Assembly (NCBI RefSeq): GCF_015207245.1
Contig: NZ_JADEXF010000133.1
Coordinates: 1-7,560 of the forward strand
DNA: 7,560 bases
Direction: 5' to 3'
Source: Nostoc cf. edaphicum LEGE 07299
GTDB taxonomy: Bacteria; Cyanobacteriota; Cyanobacteriia; Cyanobacteriales; Nostocaceae
The notes under the pieces: generated by a model
What the model was told of the DNA's origin: nothing
The model's database searches: none
What the model saw: only the letters and a program-made list of their open reading frames with translations
Shown: positions 1-6,817 of the stretch, one piece after another
How positions within the stretch are numbered: position 1 is the first letter of the stretch
How the letters are laid out: each line of letters opens with the position of its first letter
Position numbers and translations under genes: made by a program

Positions 1-574
1 CACCTGCTGGCTTTATGCCTATTTCGGCAGGAATCGGAGTACTAATTTGAATCTGCAACTGTTTAGTTGTGCGTCCAATAATTGGATCGGCTGCTACTGT
101 TTCACCCGCCATACTTCGCTGAAAAAATTCTCGGTCTTTAACATTGAGACGATTTTGATAAGTATTGATTAATGTGCCATCTGGTATACTTAATGCCATG
201 AGCAAAAACGTTTGCAGCCGTTTCAATTCAGATTGCAAGTAAGGTTCCATCACAGGCCAATCTAGCGATCGCACCACAGCAGAATTTGCCAAAGTCTTAA
301 TTTCTGTCTTACGAATGGCTAACCAGTTATCTATATCATCCTGACCTTGCCGTGTTTTTAACAGTGCTTGCTCCTTGAGACTATCGAGCAGCAACCCCTT
401 AATAATCTTGTAACTAGTGATAGCTGTGACGCTAATGCTAATGGATAGAATCACCACAATTGATAATAATATTAAGTTTCGCGATCGCCATTTAAATGAG
501 TAGTATTTTTTGTTGATTTTGGCACTACATCGGCGATTTATTTTCAACCAGACTTTCCGTAATTTCAGCATCAT
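1..574 (-). CDS. Membrane sensor protein with Cache-type extracytoplasmic domain, N-terminal part only
   Basis: Open frame of 191 codons running off the left edge, so the C-terminus is missing. Translation starts MMLKLRKVWLKINRR. Residues 1-32 are rich in Lys/Arg (cytoplasmic by the positive-inside rule), and residues about 33-53 form one strongly hydrophobic membrane segment. The following segment resembles the start of a dCache-type ligand-binding domain: helix with DNWLAIRKTEIKTLANS (82-98), then PDGT (131-134), KDREFFQRSMAG (146-157) and DPIIGRTTKQLQIQISTPI (163-181), a pattern typical of the PAS-like Cache fold. Such domains bind small ligands outside the membrane and usually sit in front of HAMP/PAS and a histidine kinase, adenylate cyclase or chemotaxis module; which one applies cannot be seen. 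Two adjacent ATGs (574-572 and 571-569) could serve as start; a strong GGAGG lies 9 nt before the first. It lies 115 bp downstream of the giant kinase gene, same strand, with a terminator between. Family call is good; the output domain is unknown. Confidence 0.88.
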   Translation of the reverse strand, partial: MMLKLRKVWLKINRRCSAKINKKYYSFKWRSRNLILLSIVVILSISISVTAITSYKIIKGLLLDSLKEQALLKTRQGQDDIDNWLAIRKTEIKTLANSAVVRSLDWPVMEPYLQSELKRLQTFLLMALSIPDGTLINTYQNRLNVKDREFFQRSMAGETVAADPIIGRTTKQLQIQISTPIPAEIGIKPAG

Positions 575-583
575 TGTCGCTTT

Positions 584-588
584 CCTCC
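584..588 (-). promoter_or_regulatory. Ribosome binding site of the Cache sensor gene
   Basis: On the minus strand this reads GGAGG (within TTGGAGGAAAG), a near-complete Shine-Dalgarno sequence 9 nt before the first ATG (574-572) and 12 nt before the second. The spacing favours the first ATG. It supports this frame as a real gene although only its 5' part is in the window. Confidence 0.8.
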
Positions 589-600
589 AAACTACAATTT

Positions 601-648
601 AAAAAACAAAAATAAAAAGTGCCGAGTAAAGTAAAAATTACTCAGCAC
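601..648 (-). terminator. Rho-independent terminator downstream of the trifunctional kinase
   Basis: Read on the minus strand, the arm GTGCTGAGTAA (648-638) pairs with TTACTCGGCAC (629-619) to give an 11-bp stem with a single U-G wobble and an 8-nt loop (637-630). It is followed at once by a T-rich tract, TTTTTATTTTTGTTTTTT (618-601). The plus strand has no T-tract after the hairpin, so it is directional. It begins 41 nt after the kinase stop codon and ends about 26 nt before the Cache gene start. The upstream arm is made of the AGTGCTG-type repeat that fills this gap. It probably ends or reduces transcription into the Cache gene. Confidence 0.8.
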
Positions 649-687
649 GGGCTAAACGCCCCGCTACCGCTAACAGCACTCAGCACT
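638..687 (-). repeat. Heptameric repeat cluster (AGTGCTG) with an embedded small palindromic element
   Basis: Minus strand: two tandem AGTGCTG units (687-681, 680-674), then a 25-nt segment (673-649) starting TTAGCGGTAGC and ending in a small hairpin GGGC-GTTTA-GCCC (661-649), then a further GTGCTGAGT (648-640). A short hairpin element embedded in heptameric tandem repeats matches the description of the small dispersed repeats (SDR elements, 21-27 nt) of Nostoc. Assignment to a particular SDR family is not possible from the window alone. The cluster begins two bases after the kinase stop codon, and its last unit forms the first arm of the terminator. Confidence 0.65.
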
Positions 688-689
688 AA

Positions 690-3600
690 TTATTGTTGTT
701 GAGTAGAAATTTGAATGACAAACTCTGTGCCTTTTCCCAGTTCGGAAGTACAAGAGAGCGAACCACCATGTGCTTCTACCACAATTTGACGAGCGATCAC
801 TAATCCTAATCCAGTGCCTTTTCCGACAGGCTTAGTAGTAAATAAATGGTCAAATACTTTTTGTTTAACCTCTGGTGACATCCCCACACCATTATCAGCA
901 ATCTTAATCAAAACATTCTGACCTGAATCTACTACACAAGTTTGAATAGTGATGCGATTGGGGTTGGCAAGAATCGCTTCTAAACTGCGTTCTGTATTGT
1001 ATTGTTCAAGTGCATCAATGGCATTTGCTAACAAGTTCATAAACACTTGATTAAGTTGTCCAGCAAAGCATTCCACTAGGGGTAGTTTACCATAATTCTT
1101 CACTACCTCAATTGCCGGACGGTTTTCATTAGCTTTTAAACGGTGTCTGAGAATCAGAATAGTGCTATCAATCCCTTCGTGAATATCAAAAGGAACTTTA
1201 TAATCCTTATCTGCTCTAGAGAAGGTTCGCAAACTAGTACTAATACTGCGAATACGGTTAACACCCAATTTCATCGAATCTAGTAATTTAGGTAAATCTT
1301 CCTGTAAATAATTCAGGTCGATAGCATCAATTTCATCTTGAATATCTAAGCCGGGATTAGGAAACTTTTCTTGATAAAGATTAATTAGACCAAGCAAATC
1401 TTTGACATAATCTTTGGCTGGTTGTAAGTTGCCAGCAATGAAGCCAACAGGATTGTTAATTTCGTGGGCAACACCTGCAACCAAATTACCAAGTGCAGAC
1501 ATTTTCTCACCTTGCACTAGTTGCAATTGCATAGTTTGGAGTTCTTGTAAGGCTTGTTCTAACTGTTGTTTTTGCTGTTGTAGCAATTGTTGTGCTTGCT
1601 GGTATTTGGTGATATCTTCAAACGTTCCAAGGATACCGAAAACGTTTCCCTCTCTATCTTTTAAGGGAATTTTATTTGTATTCGACCAGATTTGTTTTCC
1701 ATCTGCTTGCTGTAATGTTTCAATAATATTGAGTTCAGCTTCTCCAGATTCTATAATGCGGCGATCGCACTCTACATACCAATCTGATTCTTCACGAGTC
1801 CAAGATAAATCGTAGTCTGTTTTATCAACAACATTTTCTGGTATTCCTACACCCGAAGCTTGAGCAAACTTATGATTACAGCCTAAATAAACACTATTGC
1901 GGTCTTTCCAGAAAACAGATTGGGGGATATTGTCCATAATTAACCGCAAAAATTGTTCCGTCTGTCCTAAGTTTTCTAGAGTATTTTGTGCTTGCTGATA
2001 AAGTTGGGCATTTTCTAGGGAGATTGCAGCTTGAGTGCATAAGAGATTGAGAATTTCGACGCGATCGCTAGTAAATGCCCCAGTCATCAAATTGTTTTCT
2101 AAATATAAAATCCCTAAGAGTTTCCCTTGATAGAGAATCGGTGTACATAGCAAGCTTTTGGGTTGCTGACAAATAATATAGGGATCGGCTATTAGCGCCG
2201 AATGCAATGTTGTATCAAAGATAACGGTAGGTTGTAGGCTGCGTTTAACGGCGTAAATTAGGCTATGGGGAACGTCTGCACTATCTTCCACAAAAATGGA
2301 CTGTAATACCGTTGATTGCTGCCCAACTTGAGCAGTTGCCTCAACTAGCAATCTACCTTCTTTGAGCAGTAGTAACGCACACTTATCTGCTCCAGCATTT
2401 TCAATCACCACTTGCAACAGCTTCGTAAGTAATTTATCCAGTTCAATTTCACTGGAGAGAGTCTGAGAGGCTTTTAAAACTGTTGCCAAATCTAGCATTA
2501 CTGATGTGTTGCTGCTAGAGGTTACTGATTTATGAATGCTTGGGTGGAAGGTAGCAATGCTGTCAATATTTGCGATTGTCTCATTGGGTGTAAGTAGTGA
2601 ACGCCTCTGTTGTAAAATTGGGGCTAGCAGTTGTGGATAACGCTGTTCTAAGTCATCGACTTTGGCTTTAGCACCCCAGCGTGTGTAGCAATAGTAAGCA
2701 TTAATCAAATATTCTTGAGCAATGCGTTTTTTACCCCATTCTAAATAGAACTTGGCTGCAAGTTCGTTGGCGAGAGCCTCTTCGTTGACGTATTCGTTTT
2801 CTTTAGCTTTAGCAATGGCACAATCGTATGATTCGATTGCATCCATATACTTGCCAGAAATTCTTGCTATTTCCGCAGATAACAAGAGATATCGATGTAA
2901 AAAGTTGTCTGGGCAACTATTCGCCCAGGTTTTCTGAATTTGTTGATGCTCTTGAATAATGTCCCAATACTGCTTTTTCTGCTCTAATGTCACAGTGGGA
3001 TAGAGAGCTATCAAGCTGAGTGGATAGTAGAAATGATACTGAATAATTGGGAAGAAACCAGAGTTACAACCAAGAGTTTTCTCAGCTTCTTCTGCTGCTT
3101 GCACAGCATCTGCGTAGCGATCATAAAGGTACGACAATTGGATTTTGAGAAAGCAGTACCAATTAATTCCATGTTCAAAGTTATTCTTCTGTCTCCAAAC
3201 TTCGATATAGGGAATATCTTCGTCATTGCGATCGTTTAATAAATCGGTGTTTTTAGATATGTCTTGCAAATTCAATAAGAACTGCCGCTGTAAAGTAAAT
3301 GCATACAGCATATTGACATCATTAACCTGTTGGACATAACTCAGATATTTTTCAGTTTCCGCGTAAACATCCGAGAGGCGATCGCCCTTAATTAACATCG
3401 CCCAAATCAAAAACGAAACTGCCCAAACACCAAACACCAAATTTCCAGTTTCTTGACATATTTGGAATGATTGTTGAGAAAGCGGCAAATTCGTTTTTAA
3501 ATGCTGATTATAGGGATTGGTAGTATGTGCAAAGATATTATTGGTCTTAAAAATAAATTGGGTACTATTGAAGTGACGATCGAGTTTTAGTGCTAATGTA

Positions 3601-6600
3601 CCGAACTCATAAGCCGTTTGATAATTTCCTTGATTTGCCAGATTCATTCCATACAAACAGTAAGCAAAACCGGAGCTTTCTGCATTGCCATATTTCAACG
3701 ATAAACCGATCATTAATAGAGGAGCCAAGCAACTGAGATATTGATCTCCTCCCATATAAGCTGCTGCCCAAAGGTCAGCTAAAATACCCATGCAAACCTT
3801 CTGATCTCGATCTGTCATCTCAGGCAGATCGAATAAATCTGATATACGAACCGTTTGCAGTTTAGCTTTTAATTCTTGAACTTCAGTTTCGATAGCAGCT
3901 TGCTGTTCTTCAGAAGTGACTGGCAGATGCATTCCCATAATGCTCAAACCTTTTACTCCAGCTTCAATGCTAGCTGCTATATTTTCACCCTGAGTCATTT
4001 TCAGATACATCTGAATCCTATAAATATCTACTTGTTCAAACCTATCTTTGCTTTGAGCTAACGCTATCTCAAATAATTTTTCGGCTTGGTCAAAGCTACC
4101 AGTTAGATATTCACATTCTGCGGATTCGCGATGTAATTCAAATGTAATTTTATAATTATTTAACCAGCTTTTATCTATTAACAAACCTCTGCCTGACGTG
4201 AAATATTTTAGGGCTGCTCTATACGCAGTAGAAGCTTTTGCTTTTTTACCAGCAATTAGATTCAGTTGAGCTAGTTCATATCTTTGAGATTGCTCATCAA
4301 TTATATCAATTCCCTCATTTAGCTGATTAACAATGTCAAAAATTCTGGCTTCAAGCGCTTCAGGTAATGTATTACTTAACAGTAATTGCCCAATTTTTAA
4401 ATGAGTAGCTTTTCGTTGAGATTCAGGGATAAGAGAATAGGCCGCTTGCTGAACACGATCATGAAGAAATCTGTAAGAGCAAGAGTCAGGAGAATTGTAT
4501 TGCTGAAATTCTGAATTTGGAATTCTAAATTCAGACTCCTCATGGTAGAACTTGTAAACTTCATTGGTAGGAAGAATCAACCCATCTTGCATAGCTTTCC
4601 AAAAATCTGTGGCTGTTTCCAACTGGGATTTTTCATGGATGATCGCTAATGTCACTAAATCAAATTGGTTTCCTACACAAGCTGCTAACTTCAAAACTTC
4701 TTGAGTTTCTGTTGACAATTTCTGAAGTTGAATTGCCATGAACTCTACTTCATCATCGGTAAGGGCGAGCGATCGCACCTGAGCAATATCACATTCCCAC
4801 CCCCCTTGACTTCCCCCCTTACTAAGGGGGGACTGAGGGGGGTTAAATGTAATTAGTTGATCTTGATGTAGCGCTTTGAGAAACTGGGTATTGAAGAAAG
4901 GATTACCTTTAGTTTTGCTCAATACTAATTCTGTTAAGGGTGTGGCTAAAGCTAAAGAGCAACTCAATGTATCTGCAACCAAATGATTGATAGAAACCCG
5001 ATCAAGGGGTAATAAAGTAATCGTATTGACTGTGGCATCTAATTTCTGAATCTCTTCCAAAGTCAGCATCAGCGGATGTACTGGGTTGACTTCGTTATCT
5101 CGATAAGCACCAATTAACAGTAAATAGCGGATGTCAGCTTCGCTCATTAACAAGTGCATTAACTTTAAAGAAGCAGAATCTGCCCATTGCAGATCGTCAA
5201 TAAAGATCGCCAATGGATGCTCTAATGCAGTGAAGACTTGAGTGAACTTTAAAAACAGCGAATTGAAGCGATTTTGTGCCGCACTACCAGAGAGTTCTGG
5301 CGCAGGTGGCTGTTTACCAATCATACTTTCCAGTTCTGGAATCACCTCAATCATCACTTGTCCGTTCTCACCCAAAGCAGAAAGAATTTTGGACTTCCAC
5401 TGCTCGAATTGGGCATCAGTTTCACTCAGCAGTTGCCCGATTAAGTCTCGAAAAGCTTGCACAAAGGCAGAGAAAGGAATGTTGCGCTGGAACTGATCAA
5501 ATTTACCTTTAATGAAATAACCTCGTTGTCGCACAATTGGCTTGTGGACTTCGTTCACCACAGCAGTTTTGCCAATACCAGAGAAGCCTGCTACCAACAT
5601 AATTTCAGTGCTTCCCTGACTGACTCTCTCAAAGGCATCCAGTAAATTTTGAACTTCGGCTTGGCGACCGTAGAGTTTTTCTGGGATGATAAAGCGATGT
5701 CTACGACGGGCTACGCCTACGCAAATATCTCGCTCACCTAATTGAAAGGATTTAATCGAGCCAATTTCCTGCAATTGAGACAAACATTTTTCTAAATCAA
5801 ATTTCAGCCCTAATGCACTCTGATAGCGGTCTTCAGCATTTTTCGCCATCAACTTCATCACAATCTCACAAAGAACTTCGGGAATCGCTTCTTCCCCCCT
5901 GCGCCCTAATTGTTCTGGTTGCTTGGCAATATGACAGTGAACCAACTCCATCGGATCGCTCGACTCAAAGGGTAGGCGTCCAGCCAGCAATTCATAGAAG
6001 GTAACGCCAAGGGAATAGTAATCACTGCGATAGTCGATTCCGCGATTCATCCGTCCGGTTTGTTCTGGGGAAAGGTAGGCGAGAGTACCTTCTAAAATAT
6101 TAGGACTGTAAATTTCTTGGGTTTCTCTGGGTAAAAGAGAGGCAATACTAAAGTCAATCAACTTGACTTGCTTAGTTTCCGGGTTGATGAGGATGTTGGC
6201 AGGCTTGATATCTTTGTGGATAATTCGATGGCGATAAAGTCCGTCAAGAGTATTACTCAGAGCGATCGCAATATCCAAGAACTCTGTCAAAGTATATTGG
6301 TTGCTCGCCATTTGTTGATTGAGCCAATCTCTGAGGGAAACGCCGCCAAAATCCTCCATCACCAAAGCATAGCTGTTGCGGTAAGGTTCCAGGCTGTAGG
6401 GACGAACAATACCGGGTAGGTCAAGATTTTTAGCAATAGTGTACTGATTACGGAACAGCAGCAGTTCATTGAAGGTAGGATACTCTTGCTGGAGCAGTTT
6501 AATTACAACCGGAAGTCGATCCGCCTCTCGAATAGCACGGTAAACTAAGGTTCTAGAGCCTGCATAAAGTTGTTCGCTAATTTGATAGTTCAAAAGCTTG

Positions 6601-6626
6601 TCCATCGGCTCAACTGCTGTATTCAT
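690..6626 (-). CDS. Trifunctional Ser/Thr kinase / STAND-like ATPase / sensor histidine kinase (HstK-type)
   Basis: 1978 residues, a cyanobacterial multidomain signalling protein with no predicted membrane segment. Domains in order: Ser/Thr kinase about 14-280 (Lys43; catalytic loop HKDIKPAN 137-144 with Asp139; DFS 158-160; SPE 186-188); AAA_16/STAND-type ATPase about 316-545 (Walker A GFSGIGKT 347-354, Walker B LAIFIDD 472-478); a long helical TPR-like region about 620-1330 (for example GSFDQAEKLFEIAL and KYMDAIESYDCAIAKA); GAF about 1378-1542; PAS about 1555-1672 (NIPQSVFWKD); a Gln-rich coiled coil 1675-1705; phosphoacceptor helix with His1721 in HEINNP; HATPase about 1853-1975 (N box NLLANAID 1864-1871, DNGVG 1911-1915, GKGTGLGL 1935-1942). 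No receiver domain, so the phosphoryl acceptor must be another protein. ATG at 6626 is the first possible start (an in-frame TGA lies two codons upstream); the Shine-Dalgarno is weak and Met8 is an alternative. Oddities: Gln61 where kinases have the helix-C Glu, a degenerate glycine loop, and three in-frame small repeats. Signal sensed is unknown. Confidence 0.96.
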   Translation of the reverse strand: MNTAVEPMDKLLNYQISEQLYAGSRTLVYRAIREADRLPVVIKLLQQEYPTFNELLLFRNQYTIAKNLDLPGIVRPYSLEPYRNSYALVMEDFGGVSLRDWLNQQMASNQYTLTEFLDIAIALSNTLDGLYRHRIIHKDIKPANILINPETKQVKLIDFSIASLLPRETQEIYSPNILEGTLAYLSPEQTGRMNRGIDYRSDYYSLGVTFYELLAGRLPFESSDPMELVHCHIAKQPEQLGRRGEEAIPEVLCEIVMKLMAKNAEDRYQSALGLKFDLEKCLSQLQEIGSIKSFQLGERDICVGVARRRHRFIIPEKLYGRQAEVQNLLDAFERVSQGSTEIMLVAGFSGIGKTAVVNEVHKPIVRQRGYFIKGKFDQFQRNIPFSAFVQAFRDLIGQLLSETDAQFEQWKSKILSALGENGQVMIEVIPELESMIGKQPPAPELSGSAAQNRFNSLFLKFTQVFTALEHPLAIFIDDLQWADSASLKLMHLLMSEADIRYLLLIGAYRDNEVNPVHPLMLTLEEIQKLDATVNTITLLPLDRVSINHLVADTLSCSLALATPLTELVLSKTKGNPFFNTQFLKALHQDQLITFNPPQSPLSKGGSQGGWECDIAQVRSLALTDDEVEFMAIQLQKLSTETQEVLKLAACVGNQFDLVTLAIIHEKSQLETATDFWKAMQDGLILPTNEVYKFYHEESEFRIPNSEFQQYNSPDSCSYRFLHDRVQQAAYSLIPESQRKATHLKIGQLLLSNTLPEALEARIFDIVNQLNEGIDIIDEQSQRYELAQLNLIAGKKAKASTAYRAALKYFTSGRGLLIDKSWLNNYKITFELHRESAECEYLTGSFDQAEKLFEIALAQSKDRFEQVDIYRIQMYLKMTQGENIAASIEAGVKGLSIMGMHLPVTSEEQQAAIETEVQELKAKLQTVRISDLFDLPEMTDRDQKVCMGILADLWAAAYMGGDQYLSCLAPLLMIGLSLKYGNAESSGFAYCLYGMNLANQGNYQTAYEFGTLALKLDRHFNSTQFIFKTNNIFAHTTNPYNQHLKTNLPLSQQSFQICQETGNLVFGVWAVSFLIWAMLIKGDRLSDVYAETEKYLSYVQQVNDVNMLYAFTLQRQFLLNLQDISKNTDLLNDRNDEDIPYIEVWRQKNNFEHGINWYCFLKIQLSYLYDRYADAVQAAEEAEKTLGCNSGFFPIIQYHFYYPLSLIALYPTVTLEQKKQYWDIIQEHQQIQKTWANSCPDNFLHRYLLLSAEIARISGKYMDAIESYDCAIAKAKENEYVNEEALANELAAKFYLEWGKKRIAQEYLINAYYCYTRWGAKAKVDDLEQRYPQLLAPILQQRRSLLTPNETIANIDSIATFHPSIHKSVTSSSNTSVMLDLATVLKASQTLSSEIELDKLLTKLLQVVIENAGADKCALLLLKEGRLLVEATAQVGQQSTVLQSIFVEDSADVPHSLIYAVKRSLQPTVIFDTTLHSALIADPYIICQQPKSLLCTPILYQGKLLGILYLENNLMTGAFTSDRVEILNLLCTQAAISLENAQLYQQAQNTLENLGQTEQFLRLIMDNIPQSVFWKDRNSVYLGCNHKFAQASGVGIPENVVDKTDYDLSWTREESDWYVECDRRIIESGEAELNIIETLQQADGKQIWSNTNKIPLKDREGNVFGILGTFEDITKYQQAQQLLQQQKQQLEQALQELQTMQLQLVQGEKMSALGNLVAGVAHEINNPVGFIAGNLQPAKDYVKDLLGLINLYQEKFPNPGLDIQDEIDAIDLNYLQEDLPKLLDSMKLGVNRIRSISTSLRTFSRADKDYKVPFDIHEGIDSTILILRHRLKANENRPAIEVVKNYGKLPLVECFAGQLNQVFMNLLANAIDALEQYNTERSLEAILANPNRITIQTCVVDSGQNVLIKIADNGVGMSPEVKQKVFDHLFTTKPVGKGTGLGLVIARQIVVEAHGGSLSCTSELGKGTEFVIQISTQQQ
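4505..4534 (-). repeat. GAATTC-type heptameric/palindromic repeat inside the kinase gene
   Basis: Four imperfect units on the plus strand: GAAATTCT, GAATTTG, GAATTCT, AAATTCA. The inner part is an inverted repeat, CTGAATTT (4511-4518) against AAATTCAG (4527-4534), centred on GAATTC (4520-4525). In the protein it reads as SEFRIPNSEFQ (698-708), between the conserved VYKFYHE and CSYRFLHDRVQQAAYSLIPE segments, where homologues as I recall them are variable in length. Sequences made of GAATTC-like heptamers are common between genes in Nostoc-type genomes, so an in-frame insertion or expansion is the likely origin. Confidence 0.6.
4796..4844 (-). repeat. C/G-run nested palindromic repeat inserted in frame in the kinase gene
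   Basis: Nested inverted repeat: inner arms CCCCCCTT (4813-4820) and AAGGGGGG (4824-4831) with a 3-nt loop, and outer arms CCCCCCT (4800-4806) and AGGGGGG (4836-4842). It encodes PPQSPLSKGGSQGGW (596-610), a low-complexity peptide unlike its surroundings, between LITFN and ECDIAQVRSLALTDDEVEF, which look like normal family sequence. Peptides such as PLSKGG recur in predicted Nostoc proteins because this palindrome is a dispersed repeat there (recollection, not checked). It lies just after the ATPase core, in the linker towards the helical region. The transcript could fold into a very stable hairpin here. Confidence 0.75.
5699..5719 (-). mobile_element. 21-nt SDR5-like element inserted in a HIP1 site within the kinase gene
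   Basis: The flanks are GCGAT (5694-5698) and CGC (5720-5722); joining them restores the HIP1 octamer GCGATCGC. The 21 bp in between (plus strand begins GTCTACGACGGGC and ends TACGCCTA) encode exactly seven extra residues. The present protein reads DIC-VGVARRRH-RFIIPEKLYGR (residues 300-321); excising the 21 bp would give DICDRFIIPEKLYGR, which is how I recall homologues at the kinase/ATPase junction. Elements of this size found only at HIP1 sites are known from Nostoc as SDR5. The exact match to the SDR5 consensus was not checked. Confidence 0.75.
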
Positions 6627-6651
6627 ACTTCATCAACTCTTGTGAAATCAG

Positions 6652-6668
6652 CTACTTATTTAAAGTAG
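6652..6668. promoter_or_regulatory. Short inverted repeat CTACTT-ATTTA-AAGTAG upstream of the kinase gene
   Basis: Perfect 6-bp arms (6652-6657 and 6663-6668) around a 5-nt AT spacer, 26 bp upstream of the kinase ATG. The size and position would suit a binding site for a dimeric regulator overlapping the promoter or leader, but a 6-bp arm can occur by chance and no regulator is encoded nearby. Confidence 0.25.
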
Positions 6669-6774
6669 TTTGCCCAACAATAAGCTTTTGCTAACTCAGT
6701 TTTCTTTTAAACAATCGCATTGTACGCGTGTAATCTATCTGTAGCTTCTTCAGCAAAACTACCGCTATTTCCGG

Positions 6775-6780
6775 TAAAAT
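6775..6780 (+). promoter_or_regulatory. Possible -10 element of pdxJ
   Basis: TAAAAT matches TATAAT at five of six positions and would place the transcription start about 30 nt before the GTG codon. No good -35 hexamer sits at the expected spacing, so this is a weak call. Confidence 0.25.
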
Positions 6781-6804
6781 CAAGTTCTGAGGACTGTGGA
6801 TTTG

Positions 6805-6808
6805 GGAG
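6805..6808 (+). promoter_or_regulatory. Ribosome binding site of pdxJ
   Basis: GGAG (in TTTGGGAGAAAC) lies 9 nt before the GTG at 6818-6820. It decides in favour of the GTG start: the in-frame upstream stretch has no ATG or GTG before the TGA at 6788-6790, and [16 protein letters not shown] matches the usual PdxJ N-terminus. Confidence 0.7.
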
Positions 6809-6817
6809 AAACTTGGG

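Larger units (their letters stand above)
6627..6817. promoter_or_regulatory. Divergent intergenic region between the trifunctional kinase and pdxJ
   Basis: 191 bp between two divergent start codons, so promoters for both genes should lie here. It is AT-rich on the kinase side. I see no small ORF with a convincing ribosome site, no tRNA and no riboswitch. The only structured elements are a short inverted repeat near the kinase start and a weak -10-like hexamer before pdxJ, both listed separately. Confidence 0.6.

Noticed and set aside
1414..1815. Plus-strand open frame of 133 codons opposite the histidine kinase/PAS region
   Set aside because: Cys/Ser-rich translation typical of an antisense shadow, no ribosome site, and it lies fully within conserved coding sequence on the other strand. 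The same holds for the other short plus-strand frames between 2752 and 6419.
4800..4842. C/G palindrome as an intrinsic terminator within the kinase gene
   Set aside because: No T-tract follows the hairpin on either strand, and the open frame continues with conserved domains for a further 1370 codons.
5694..5722. The seven extra residues as a sequencing error or frameshift
   Set aside because: The frame is intact on both sides and the insert is exactly 21 bp at a reconstructible HIP1 site, which fits a discrete insertion.
6652..6668. CTACTT/AAGTAG inverted repeat as a terminator
   Set aside because: Only a 6-bp AT-rich stem without a T-tract, and it lies upstream of both genes.
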